Origin: Halomarina rubra
GTDB lineage: Archaea > Halobacteriota > Halobacteria > Halobacteriales > Haloarculaceae
Assembly: GCF_023699475.1 (NCBI RefSeq)
Contig: NZ_JALXFV010000005.1
Span: 124,001 to 188,000 of the forward strand
Direction of reading: 5' to 3'
Length of the DNA stretch: 64,000 nucleotides
The notes under the pieces are model-generated. The model worked only from the letters and a program-made list of their open reading frames with translations. It searched no databases and was not told the DNA's origin. The first letter of the stretch is position 1; each line of letters begins with the position of its first letter. This document shows positions 1 to 8,127 of the stretch, piece after piece. The translations under genes and the position numbers were made by a program.

Positions 1-2
1 CA

Positions 3-215
3 GCCCGCTCGCTGTTCGTGGCAGTGGGACAAGAGGTGGGTGTCCCCACGACGAGGCCGTCAGACGGAATCGGCGTGACGATCGAGATGACTGAGCGACT
101 GGTCGGCGGCCTTCTCGTCGTCCCGTTCGTACTGTTGTTCCTCCAGCGACTGCGCACATACCTCAGTGTCAAGGAACAAGGCGCAGGGTTTGTCTCCTGG
201 CTACGCGGCCGATAA
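3..215 (+). CDS. C-terminal end of an unidentified membrane protein (5' partial)
   Basis: An open frame enters from the left edge and stops at 213-215. The visible 70 residues contain one hydrophobic segment (LVGGLLVVPFVLLFLQ) followed by a basic tail ending in WLRGR, as expected of a last membrane helix with a cytoplasmic end. No family is recognisable. The frame has no stop upstream within the window, so it could be the end of a longer gene, but base composition is less strictly GC3-rich than in neighbouring genes and the frame could be fortuitous. Confidence 0.3.
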   Translation, partial: ARSLFVAVGQEVGVPTTRPSDGIGVTIEMTERLVGGLLVVPFVLLFLQRLRTYLSVKEQGAGFVSWLRGR

Positions 216-670
216 CGTGGTACGAGGAGCGCACCCTGCAGGCCGACCTGAACGACCCTCTGTACGGCACCTCTACCGAATCGGGAGTCGTTCACTTTTC
301 GACCAATTTTGTCCGATTATAACCACCAAAGATATACAAATTCACAGCTGTTCGGACAACGAATGACGCTAAAGTAACCTATAAGTGAACATGGCGGCTC
401 GGTGATATCGAGGCGCGTCATCGAAACTCGAGGCGGTCGAACGAATGGCCCGTCCTCCGCGTGCTCAGGCGGATGACGCACCTCCGACCGACGGGGCCGA
501 GCGAGTTCCCAGTCGCAGTCCACCCCGTGGGTGCCAGTTCCCTCGGCGGGCTGGCACCACTTCGTCCGACACCACCCGACAGCGACGCGGTCGCGCTCGC
601 CGCGGGCCGGTGACGCGAACCGACGCATCGAACGAACAGTCCTTTGCTTGCCCACGCTGTAGTGAGTGCA
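216..670. other. Intergenic region with no convincing gene
   Basis: About 450 bases with no frame showing haloarchaeal codon use; frames on both strands translate into arginine/proline-rich shadows. Bases 285-390 are clearly AT-richer than the surroundings and hold TATA-like stretches (GATATACAAATT near 331 and CCTATAAGTG near 378), which may be promoter sequence or decayed DNA. Nothing else is supported. Confidence 0.5.
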
Positions 671-2581
671 ATGGAGTACCGTTCGATCGAATCCTACGGC
701 GTCGTCGGCAACCGGGAGACGTGCGCTCTCGTCGGCCCCGACGGAGCCGTCGACTGGTTACCGTTCCCGAACCTGTATTCGTCGAGCGTCTTCGCCCGTA
801 TCCTCGACATCGACGCCGGGGGGTGGTTCAGCCTCTGTCCGGTCGGCGACTTCGAGTCCGGGCACGCGTACCTCGATGACACGCCAGTCCTCCGGACGAC
901 GTTCCGAGGTCACGACGGGACGCTGGAACTGACCGACTTCATGCCGCCGCGGGACGTCGAACTTCCCGAGACGGTCACCGCTCGGTCGCTCGTCCGACGG
1001 GTCACCTGTACCGAGGACGAGGAGAGCCTGCACGTCGCGTTCCACCCCCGGTTCGACTTCGCGGGGACGCCGACCACCGTCGAGAGCGTCTCGGAGTCCC
1101 GAAGCGCCGACGGGCGAGTCCCCGACGGCGGTATCGTCGGCTACCGGGTGAGCGGCGGCGACCAGACGCTGACGCTCTGGACCGACGCCCGCCTCGACGT
1201 CGCCCGCGACGGCGAGAACGACGGCGCGACGGGGACGGTGACGTTGGCCGAAGGGGAGTCGCGCTGGTTCGTCCTGACCGCGGGCGACAGCCCCCGACCC
1301 ACCCGCGAGGACTGCCGACGGGTGCTGGACGCGACGACGACCCACTGGCGTGGCTGGGTCGACGGCCTCGCCAACGTCGAGGGCGAACACCGCGACCTGC
1401 TGGTCCGCTCGGCGGTGACGATGCGACTGCTGTCGAACGCGGAGTCGGGAGCCATCGCGGCCGCACCGACGACCTCTCTGCCCGAGGACGTCGGCGGCGT
1501 CAGGAACTGGGACTACCGGTTCCACTGGGTGCGCGACTCCTCCATCGTCGCCCGGTCGCTGGCCCGTCTGGGCGGGACGGTCGCCGCGCGTGCGAACCTG
1601 AACTGGTGGCTCGACTACCTCCGAGAGCATGGCCCCGCGAACGACGAGGTGCTGTTCCACCCGCTGTACGACCTCGCGGCGCTCGACGGTGACGACGCGA
1701 GCACCGACCGGACCACCGAACGGACCCTGGCGCACCTCTCGGGGTACCGCGACTCCGCGCCGGTCCGCGTCGGCAACGCCGCCTACGACCAGAAGCAACT
1801 GGACGTCTACGGCGAGTTGCTGTTGAGCGCGAGCGAACTCGTCGCCGCCGGCGTGTCGCTCACCGACACGGAGTGGACCCAGCTTCGCCGCGTCGTCGAA
1901 CACGTCTGTGCGGTCTGGGACCAGCCGGACTACGGCATCTGGGAGGTCCGCAGCAACCCCGAGCAGTTCGTCCACTCGAAGGTGATGTGCTGGGCGGCCG
2001 TCGACCGCGGTATCGAACTCGCGGCGACGCGGGGCGACCCCGTCCCCGACCACTGGCGACGGACCCGCGACACCATCCACGAGACGGTCTGCGAGGAGGG
2101 CTTCCGCGAGGCGGAGAACGCGTTCGTCCGGTCGTTCGAGGCCGACCAGGCGCTCGACGCGGCGTGTCTACGCATCCCGCTCGTCGGGTTCCTGCCGGCG
2201 GACGACCCGCGCGTGCAAGGGACCATCGACGCCGTCTTCGACCGCCTCGTCGTCGACGACGGTCTCGTCCAGCGCTACGAGGGGCCGGACGGCCTCCCCG
2301 GACGGGACCACGCGTTCGTCCTCTGTACGTTCTGGCTGGTCGACGCGATGGCGGCGGCGGGTCGCCAGGAGGCCGCCCGGCGGATGCTGGACGCGATTCT
2401 CGCGCGCGGCTCCTCGCTGGGACTGTTCGCCGAGGAGATCGACCCGATGGACGACGGCCACCGCGGGAACTACCCGCTGGCGTTCGCCCACGCCGGTCTC
2501 GTCGACAGCGTCCTCGGTCTCGCCGCAGCGAACGAAGACGGTCTCGCCGCCGACGACCCCGTCGTCTCGACCCGAGAGTGA
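671..2581 (+). CDS. Glycoside hydrolase family 15 protein (glucoamylase/trehalase-like)
   Basis: A 636-residue protein of the GH15 family, whose members are inverting enzymes that release glucose from alpha-glucans or trehalose. The N-terminal third is a beta-rich domain starting with MEYRSIESYGVVGN and ADWLPFPN-like motifs; the rest is the (alpha/alpha)6 barrel. It contains the family stretches GGVRNWDYRFHWVRD and NAAYDQKQLDVYGE, the probable general acid in GIWEVR (about residue 422) and the probable base in FAEEID (about residue 585). There is no secretion signal, so it should be cytoplasmic. The start at 671 begins with the conserved N-terminus; an upstream in-frame ATG at 644 would add nine unconvincing residues. 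Trehalase versus glucoamylase activity cannot be told from motifs; archaeal members of this type include trehalases. Confidence 0.9.
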   Translation: MEYRSIESYGVVGNRETCALVGPDGAVDWLPFPNLYSSSVFARILDIDAGGWFSLCPVGDFESGHAYLDDTPVLRTTFRGHDGTLELTDFMPPRDVELPETVTARSLVRRVTCTEDEESLHVAFHPRFDFAGTPTTVESVSESRSADGRVPDGGIVGYRVSGGDQTLTLWTDARLDVARDGENDGATGTVTLAEGESRWFVLTAGDSPRPTREDCRRVLDATTTHWRGWVDGLANVEGEHRDLLVRSAVTMRLLSNAESGAIAAAPTTSLPEDVGGVRNWDYRFHWVRDSSIVARSLARLGGTVAARANLNWWLDYLREHGPANDEVLFHPLYDLAALDGDDASTDRTTERTLAHLSGYRDSAPVRVGNAAYDQKQLDVYGELLLSASELVAAGVSLTDTEWTQLRRVVEHVCAVWDQPDYGIWEVRSNPEQFVHSKVMCWAAVDRGIELAATRGDPVPDHWRRTRDTIHETVCEEGFREAENAFVRSFEADQALDAACLRIPLVGFLPADDPRVQGTIDAVFDRLVVDDGLVQRYEGPDGLPGRDHAFVLCTFWLVDAMAAAGRQEAARRMLDAILARGSSLGLFAEEIDPMDDGHRGNYPLAFAHAGLVDSVLGLAAANEDGLAADDPVVSTRE

Positions 2582-2597
2582 GCGCCGATGCGGGCGG

Positions 2598-2939
2598 TCA
2601 GGAGACGCGCGACTCCGCGTCGGCCGCCGACTGTCGTCGCGTCAGGTCCCGTTTCCTGAGCGTCTCGTGGACACCGACGACCATCGTCGGGACCAGCAGC
2701 ATGAACACGTGCTCCTCGATGGGGATGCCGAGCAGTTCGACGCCCGTTCTGAGCGGTATCTCGAACACGCCGACTTCGAGGGTGTACCAGTCCCAGACGT
2801 ACGCGAACGGGTAGAGCACGAGCGTCGTCCGGGCGGCCGCCCGCCACGCGTCGGCGTAGGTGACGAACGCCACCGCGACGGCGGCCCACAACACCTCGGT
2901 GACGAGGTAGGTGTAGGGGCCGAACACCGTGATGTCCAT
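2598..2939 (-). CDS. Single lycopene-cyclase-domain membrane protein
   Basis: A 113-residue membrane protein with about three helices. It matches one lycopene cyclase domain: an early WD pair (AYVWDWYTLEVGVFEIPL) followed by the diagnostic LLGIPIEEHVFMLLVPTMVV. Known haloarchaeal CrtY carotenoid cyclases fuse two such domains in roughly 240 residues, so this is a half-size version that may work as a homo- or heterodimer or have another role. The start at 2939 is chosen because translation then opens directly with the first helix (MDITVFGPYTYL); an upstream ATG at 2984 adds a polar tail. It converges with the GH15 gene and is divergent from the CBS gene. Confidence 0.75.
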   Translation of the reverse strand: MDITVFGPYTYLVTEVLWAAVAVAFVTYADAWRAAARTTLVLYPFAYVWDWYTLEVGVFEIPLRTGVELLGIPIEEHVFMLLVPTMVVGVHETLRKRDLTRRQSAADAESRVS

Positions 2940-3037
2940 GGAACACGAAGGCTCGCTGACGGGATAGTCCTGTGGCCTTGCCACGATGGCGGCCTAGCTT
3001 CATAATCGCGGGTGGTGAACACCACTGAGAGAGCACA

Positions 3038-4180
3038 ATGGACATCGCAGATATCGCGACCCAGGAGTTCGTCGAGGTCGACGCTGACCAGCGCCTCTCG
3101 AAGGTTCGCTCGCTGTTCGAGCGGGAGAACCCGAAGGGCGTCATCGTCACCAACGACGGCGACTACGCCGGGGTCATCACCCAGCAGCAGTTGTTACAGT
3201 CGCACATCGAAGACGACACCAAGGCCGGCGCGATGGTGAAGTCCGCTCCCAAGATCGAACGTGACGCGGACGTGCGCGATGTCGCCCGGATGCTCGTCGA
3301 GGGCGACACCAAGGTCGCACCGGTGTTCGAAGCCGGCGACCTCTGGGGCATCATCGACGCCGACGCCATCCTCCACGCCGTCATCGACAACCTCGACGTG
3401 CTGACCGTCGACCAGATCTACACCGACAACGTCGTCAGTGTCACCGAAGACACCCACATCGGTCGCGTCATCAACCTCCTCCGGGAGAACAGCGTCTCGC
3501 GACTGCCCGTCGTCAACGAGGACGGGAAGCTGACCGGGATGGTGACCACCCACGACATCGTCGACGTGGCCGTCCGGAACATGGACAAGGCGACCCAGGG
3601 CGACCGCGCGGGCGACATCGAGCGCATCCTCGACCTGCCCGTCTACGACGAGATGTCCAGCCCGGTCATCACCATCGACCTCGAGGACTCGGTGCAGGAC
3701 GCCGTCGAACTCATGTTCGAGTACGACTACGCCGGGCTCGTCGTCACCCCCGAGTACGACGACTCGCTCGTGGCGGGCATCCTGACCAAGACCGACGTGC
3801 TGCGCGCGCTCACCTACACCGAGGAGGAGCACATGGACGTCCAGATCACGAACGTCGAGGTGCTCGACACCATCACGCGCGACGACATCCGCCAGTCCAT
3901 CGAGCAGGTCGCCCAGAAGTACCAGGAGATGAGCGTCCAGCACGCCCACGTGCGCTTCCACCAGCACCGCGAGAAGCTCCGTGGCACCCCGCTCATCCAG
4001 AGCCAGATTCGCCTCCGGACGACCCACGGCCAGGTCGCCGGCAGCGGCGAGGGCTACGGCGCGGAGTCGGCGTTCCGCGTCGCCCTCGACAAGCTCGAAC
4101 GCAACGTCATCGAGATGAAGGGGATGCGCAGCGACGAGGAGTACAAGGGCCAGCTCCTGCGGAAGCTCAACGAGCTGTAA
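3038..4180 (+). CDS. Four-CBS-domain protein with C-terminal HPF/RaiA-like domain
   Basis: A 380-residue soluble protein. Residues 1-270 hold four CBS motifs in tandem (for example SVSRLPVVNEDGKLTGMVT and YAGLVVTPEYDDSLVAGILT), a fold that senses adenine nucleotides such as AMP, ATP or SAM. The last 100 residues resemble the ribosome hibernation factor family: VQITNVEVLDT near the start, AHVRFHQHREK in the middle, and the family-like ending GEGYGAESAFRVALDKLERN. Such CBS-to-ribosome-factor fusions are an archaeal speciality, so a role in parking ribosomes in response to energy state is likely but inferred. A TATA-like TTCATAATC at about 2999-3007 implies a very short leader. Confidence 0.85.
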   Translation: MDIADIATQEFVEVDADQRLSKVRSLFERENPKGVIVTNDGDYAGVITQQQLLQSHIEDDTKAGAMVKSAPKIERDADVRDVARMLVEGDTKVAPVFEAGDLWGIIDADAILHAVIDNLDVLTVDQIYTDNVVSVTEDTHIGRVINLLRENSVSRLPVVNEDGKLTGMVTTHDIVDVAVRNMDKATQGDRAGDIERILDLPVYDEMSSPVITIDLEDSVQDAVELMFEYDYAGLVVTPEYDDSLVAGILTKTDVLRALTYTEEEHMDVQITNVEVLDTITRDDIRQSIEQVAQKYQEMSVQHAHVRFHQHREKLRGTPLIQSQIRLRTTHGQVAGSGEGYGAESAFRVALDKLERNVIEMKGMRSDEEYKGQLLRKLNEL

Positions 4181-4240
4181 GCCGGACGCCCACCTACGGC
4201 GCGTTCGTTCCGACGGCGCGTCGTGACGCGCCGCGCACCG

Positions 4241-4708
4241 TCACTCCAGTCGCTGGACGTACTCGACCCGTTTCTCTTCGAAGCCGCTACTCTCGTAGAA
4301 CCGACGAGCGTCCTCGTTGTGCCACTCGCAGGCGACCTTCAGGTAGTCGACGCCGTCCTCGCGAGCCATCGCTCGCACGCGCTCGACGGTCGTCGAGCCG
4401 TAGCCGCGGTCACGCCACCCCTCGCGGACGAACAGGTCGACGATGCGGAGGTACTCGGAGTGGACCCGCGAGGCGTGCTCGCCGCGACGGACCAACAGGA
4501 AGCCCACGGTCTCCTCGCCCTCCCGGAGGAGGTAGTAGGTGGTGTCGTCGGCCGCGAGATGTCGGCGGAACCCGTCCTCGGGGACCGCCTCGGCGTCGGG
4601 GTAGGCGACGGCGTTCACCTCGGCGTACGGCTCCATCGCCGTCGCCAGCGCGTACCAGAGTCGGGCGAGCGTCGGTAGGTCGTCCGCGGTGGCCTCGACG
4701 AGTTCCAT
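4241..4708 (-). CDS. GNAT family N-acetyltransferase
   Basis: A 155-residue protein with the GNAT acetyl-CoA-binding pattern RGYGSTTVERVRAMA (the R/Q-x-x-G-x-G/A loop, here GWRDRGYGSTTVE) and a C-terminal FYESSGFEEKRVEY typical of motif B. The frame runs further upstream but the extension is arginine/glycine-rich shadow; MELVEATADDLPTL at 4708 is the usual GNAT start. The substrate is unknown. It is transcribed towards the CBS gene. Confidence 0.88.
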   Translation of the reverse strand: MELVEATADDLPTLARLWYALATAMEPYAEVNAVAYPDAEAVPEDGFRRHLAADDTTYYLLREGEETVGFLLVRRGEHASRVHSEYLRIVDLFVREGWRDRGYGSTTVERVRAMAREDGVDYLKVACEWHNEDARRFYESSGFEEKRVEYVQRLE

Positions 4709-4835
4709 ACGAGAGACGGGTTCGTCGACCCGGCAGTTATCGCCGTCGGTAGTGTGACATCCGTCGCGGCCACCACACCCGTCCGGTCGGTCACCGCGCC
4801 ACAACACCCATTACACACACCTCGAACGGTGTGGT

Positions 4836-5540
4836 ATGCCATCACTCGTCGTCCACGTGGCGCTCGCGGGGCTGGTGGGGGCGGCACTGCTCGGCGAGGA
4901 GTTCGACCGGCGCTCCGTCGCGCTCGTCCTCCTCGTGCCGGTGATTCCGGACCTCGACGCGTTCGGCGGCTTCCTCGTCCCCGGCACCCACCGAGCGCTG
5001 TTGCACACGCTGTTGATTCCGCTCGTCGCGGGGACGGTGCTCTACGTCGACACGCGCCGCCGCGAACGGTCGTGGCTCGCGGGACGGTACGGTGCCCGCG
5101 GCGTCCACCTCGCGTGGGTCTGTGTCGTCGTCTACGCGTTCGCTGGCATCGGTCTCGACCTGTTCACCGGCGGCGGTGCGAACCCCTTCTACCCCCTCCA
5201 CGACCAGTTCTACGAGATTTCGGGACGACTCCAGTACTCCTCGACGAAGGGGTGGGTCCAGACGTTCGTGGAGGTGAACCTCGACCCCACGCCCGCGGAG
5301 GCGGCCAGCGGAAGCGGTGGGGAGGGCGGCGGCGGACGCGTGGTCGACGCCGGCCAGCGCGGGTCGACCGAGAAGGTCCACGTCAACACCGGCATCGACC
5401 CGAGTCGCGGGGCCGAACCCGACGACGTCGAACGTATCTTCCCCATCGCCCAGTCGGGGTGGCAACTGCTGCTCGTGCTCACCTCGGGTGTGGTGCTCGC
5501 CGGGAAGGCCGTCGAGCGGCGGCGGAGCGGCCGACGCTGA
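4836..5540 (+). CDS. Membrane-bound metal-dependent hydrolase-like protein (YdjM/DUF457 type)
   Basis: A 234-residue integral membrane protein. It opens MPSLVVHVALAGLVGAALLG and carries VPVIPDLDAFGGF and GTHRALLHTLLIP, the histidine/aspartate pattern of the DUF457 family (annotated as inner-membrane metal-dependent hydrolases, biochemical activity mostly unproven). A glycine/glutamate-rich extracytoplasmic loop lies at residues 148-165, before the last helix (WQLLLVLTSGVVLAG). A TTACACAC motif lies about 25 bases upstream. Confidence 0.75.
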   Translation: MPSLVVHVALAGLVGAALLGEEFDRRSVALVLLVPVIPDLDAFGGFLVPGTHRALLHTLLIPLVAGTVLYVDTRRRERSWLAGRYGARGVHLAWVCVVVYAFAGIGLDLFTGGGANPFYPLHDQFYEISGRLQYSSTKGWVQTFVEVNLDPTPAEAASGSGGEGGGGRVVDAGQRGSTEKVHVNTGIDPSRGAEPDDVERIFPIAQSGWQLLLVLTSGVVLAGKAVERRRSGRR

Positions 5541-5612
5541 CGCACCGACGTCGGTGTCGCGCTTCCCGCGGTGGACCGGTCGGGTTTTCCACCCCTCGCG
5601 AGTAGCGGGGCT

Positions 5613-6113
5613 ATGACCGACGCGACGGTTCGGACCTACGACCACGAGCGCGACTGGGCCGGCCTGTGGGAGCTGAAAGCCGCCTTCGAGCGGGAGTTGG
5701 GGAGTGCGAACGAGGCGAAGTCGGAGAGCTACGACGCGAAGCTCACCGAGGAGTACCGGGCGGGCTATCGCGGGTGGGTCGGCGACTGCGTGGCGCGGGA
5801 CCCCGACTGCATCACCGTCGTCGAGGCGGACGAAGAGTTGGTGGGGTACGTGTTCGTCCTCCCGGCGGCGTTCGCGTACGTCTGGGACGCCGCCGTGCTC
5901 AACGAACTGTTCCTCGCGCCCGCCCACCGAGGGAGCGGCCTGGCCGACACGCTGCTCGACCGAGCGGTCGCCCACGCACGGAGTCAGGACCTCCCGCTGG
6001 AGCGACTCGTGCTGGACGTCGACCCCGAGAACGGGCGGGCCGCGCGGGTGTACGAGCGCTACGGCTTCGAGCCGTGGGCCGGGATGGTCGCGCTCGACCT
6101 CGACGACGCGTGA
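5613..6113 (+). CDS. GNAT family N-acetyltransferase
   Basis: A 166-residue acetyltransferase. The core reads AAVLNELFLAPAHRGSGLADTLLDRAV (acetyl-CoA loop HRGSGLA) then LDVDPENGRAARVYERYGFEPW, the canonical motif B. The start at 5613 (MTDATVRTYDHERDW) is preferred over an in-frame ATG at 5571, which lies in low-coding sequence. It is the second of four GNAT genes within 7.5 kb; they are not close copies of one another. Confidence 0.9.
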   Translation: MTDATVRTYDHERDWAGLWELKAAFERELGSANEAKSESYDAKLTEEYRAGYRGWVGDCVARDPDCITVVEADEELVGYVFVLPAAFAYVWDAAVLNELFLAPAHRGSGLADTLLDRAVAHARSQDLPLERLVLDVDPENGRAARVYERYGFEPWAGMVALDLDDA

Positions 6114-6144
6114 GGAGTACGCGACGAGGCGCGCTCCGGCGACC

Positions 6145-6744
6145 TCACGAGCGGACCAGACCGACGAGCGCGCCGCCGACCGACCCACAGACCAGCGGGT
6201 AGGCGAACCCCGCGAGGAGGAGCGCGGGGACGAGCGCGACGGCGACGGTCACGCTGCCACCGAACGAGTGCGCGGAGAGGAGCGCGACGACGCCGGTGAC
6301 GAGGAAGTAGCCGACGACGACGGCCGCTCCGCCGACGGCCCCCGACACCACGTCTCTCGCGCCCGCGATGGCGACGACGGCGACGGTGACGAGCAGGATG
6401 GCGAGCGGCGGGAGGACGTACAGCAACGGCGCGTTCGCGCTGTCGCTCTCGGCGATGATGTCGTAGCTCCGCGACCCGCCGGGCAGGCCCGTGACGCGGA
6501 TGACGGCCATGTGGGCGTTCAGGTAGAGCCACGAGATGGCCTTCCACGTGGGCACCTCGCTCCCGCCGACGAAGCCCACGATGGAGTTGAGGTCGGCGAG
6601 CGACTGCTCGACCTGGTCGCCGGCGGCAAGGAAGGTGACGGCGTAGCCGAGCAGCCACGCCACGACGCCGGCGGCGGCACCGCCCGCGGCCACCGACCCC
6701 ACACGACGGTCCGACGCGCTCCGGGACGACGCTCGCTGGGACAT
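6145..6744 (-). CDS. Unidentified multi-pass membrane protein
   Basis: A 199-residue protein with five hydrophobic segments: VAAGGAAAGVVAWLLGYAVT, a weak one, LLYVLPPLAILLVTVAVVAI, VGGAAVVVGYFLVTGVVALL and VTVAVALVPALLLAGFAYPL. The loop between segments 1 and 3 is polar and contains ISWLYLNAHMAVI. The start at 6744 gives a short serine/arginine-rich cytoplasmic N-terminus (MSQRASSRSASDRRVG); longer frames upstream overlap the neighbouring GNAT gene and lose coding character. The pattern is common in haloarchaeal proteins of unknown function and no family is claimed. Confidence 0.75.
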   Translation of the reverse strand: MSQRASSRSASDRRVGSVAAGGAAAGVVAWLLGYAVTFLAAGDQVEQSLADLNSIVGFVGGSEVPTWKAISWLYLNAHMAVIRVTGLPGGSRSYDIIAESDSANAPLLYVLPPLAILLVTVAVVAIAGARDVVSGAVGGAAVVVGYFLVTGVVALLSAHSFGGSVTVAVALVPALLLAGFAYPLVCGSVGGALVGLVRS

Positions 6745-6862
6745 ACACCACGCGATGCAATCGGCGCGTATCAAGCTAGTGGCCAACTGTCGGGCCGGTG
6801 AAGGGGGCGTGGTAGCGTGTGCGCCGGACCGGACCCCGTCGGACGCCTCCTCGATGGTCCCC

Positions 6863-7486
6863 CTACGCCCGCTCACCGAACGTGACGCCGTGGTCGTCGC
6901 CGACCGCCTCGCGCCACTCCTCGCGGGCGACGGTGTAGCGCACCGAGTCCCGGACGGTGCCGTCGGGGAACCGGATGTCGTTGCGGAGGTGACCCTCCCG
7001 GCGGCCGCCGAAGCGGTCGACGTACTTCTCGATGGCGCGACGCGAGGCGTCGTTCTCGGGGTCGTGGTTGACGGCGACGACCTCCAGATCGAGGCGGTCG
7101 AACGCCAGCGCGAGCAGCGCGCCCGCTCGTTCACCGGAGTAGCCGCGGCCCCACAGCGGTTTCCGGAGCCAGAGACCGAGCGTGCCGAGACGTCGGTCCC
7201 AGTCGACGCCGAGACCGGTCGTCCCGCCGAACTCGCCGGCGAGCGGTTCGCCCTCGCGCGTCCGGACGACGTAGGTCGCGCCCTCGCGGTCGGCCCACTG
7301 GGTCTCGACCATCGAGAGGAACTCGTGGGTCACCTTCGGCGTCTCGTGTGGCTCCCAACTCACGTATCGCGTCACCTCGTCGACGTCGGGGGCGTCGGCG
7401 CGAGCGTGTTCGTAGAGGCTCCAGAGGTCGTCGGTCGTCAGTCGTTCGAGGCGGAGGCGGTCGGTCTCGATCCGTTCGGGGAACAT
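6863..7486 (-). CDS. GNAT family N-acetyltransferase (RimJ/RimL-like)
   Basis: A 207-residue protein that begins MFPERIETDRLRLERLTTDD, the hallmark of the RimJ/RimL subgroup that acetylates protein N-termini or small amines. GLWLRKPLWGRGYSGERAGAL holds the acetyl-CoA loop, and VNHDPENDASRRAIEKYVDRFGG is motif B. It lies 118 bases upstream of the membrane protein gene on the same strand. Confidence 0.9.
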   Translation of the reverse strand: MFPERIETDRLRLERLTTDDLWSLYEHARADAPDVDEVTRYVSWEPHETPKVTHEFLSMVETQWADREGATYVVRTREGEPLAGEFGGTTGLGVDWDRRLGTLGLWLRKPLWGRGYSGERAGALLALAFDRLDLEVVAVNHDPENDASRRAIEKYVDRFGGRREGHLRNDIRFPDGTVRDSVRYTVAREEWREAVGDDHGVTFGERA

Positions 7487-7561
7487 CGTCGTACCTCGAC
7501 CGACGACAGACGGTTCAAAAAGCGTTCGCTGGCCGTGACATCGAGTGACGTACGGCGCGAG

Positions 7562-8017
7562 TCAGTCGTCGCTCTGGGCTTCGGTCCGGCCCGTCAGTGT
7601 CTCCGGGTCGAGACGGAAGAAGCCGAACGTGAGCGTCCGCGGGTCAGTCTCGAAGGCGTCGACCATCGGGATGTCGACCCGGCGAAGCGACTCCAGGACG
7701 CCCTCCGCGACGTCGACGTCCTCGACGGCCTCCAGGCGACCGGTCGCGACGACGCTGTGCCACCGCCCGTCCTCGTCGCCGTACGTGACGAACGACACCG
7801 GCGTGCCGGCGGCGACGACGTCGCGTTTCGCGCTGTCGGGACCGAACGCGAACCGGAAGAACAGGTGACCGGTCGCGGCGTCGAACCCGTAAGACACCGG
7901 AATCGAGTGAGGCGAGACGTCCGCACCGCGGGCGAACGACGCGACGCCGGTTCCCCCGGTCCCGAGGAACGTCGCGACCGCCTCGTCGTCCAGTTCGACC
8001 GCACGGTTGTACTCCAT
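7562..8017 (-). CDS. Pyridoxamine 5'-phosphate oxidase family (FMN-binding split barrel) protein
   Basis: A 151-residue protein of the haloarchaeal PNPOx-like type. It starts MEYNRAVELDDEAVATFLGT, and the core HSIPVSYGFDAATGHLFFRF with later PVSFVTYGDEDGRWHSVVATG matches the flavin split-barrel fold used for F420- or FMN-linked reductions. The substrate is unknown; true pyridoxamine oxidase activity is not implied. It is divergent from tenA. Confidence 0.85.
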   Translation of the reverse strand: MEYNRAVELDDEAVATFLGTGGTGVASFARGADVSPHSIPVSYGFDAATGHLFFRFAFGPDSAKRDVVAAGTPVSFVTYGDEDGRWHSVVATGRLEAVEDVDVAEGVLESLRRVDIPMVDAFETDPRTLTFGFFRLDPETLTGRTEAQSDD

Positions 8018-8062
8018 GGTCGACGGTAGCGCGCCACGAGGAAAAAGCTCGCGAGCGTTGAC

Positions 8063-8103
8063 ACCACCAGCTACAACCCAGTGGTAGTAGCCAGATATAT
8101 AAC
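8063..8103 (+). promoter_or_regulatory. Candidate tenA promoter with small inverted repeat
   Basis: An AT-rich core GATATATAAC near 8094-8103 lies about 30 bases before the tenA start, in the right place for a TATA box with a short leader. Just upstream an ACCAC (8063-8067) and a GTGGT (8081-8085) form a 5-bp inverted repeat separated by 13 bases, a possible operator. Thiamine genes in haloarchaea are known to be controlled by the DNA-binding repressor ThiR; whether this is such a site is speculation. Confidence 0.4.
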
Positions 8104-8127
8104 CGCCGCGCGACGTTCGTCGAGACG

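Noticed and set aside
317-655. Minus-strand frame of 112 codons before the GH15 gene
   Set aside because: Rich in Arg, Pro and Cys with poor codon bias; extends into the AT-rich stretch; no domain.
758-2080. Long minus-strand frame of 440 codons opposite the GH15 gene
   Set aside because: GC-rich genomes produce long shadow frames; codon-position bias and conserved GH15 motifs place the real gene on the plus strand.
8060-8127. Thiamine (TPP) riboswitch before tenA
   Set aside because: The gap is too short and lacks the conserved TPP-box sequences; haloarchaea are known to use a protein repressor instead.
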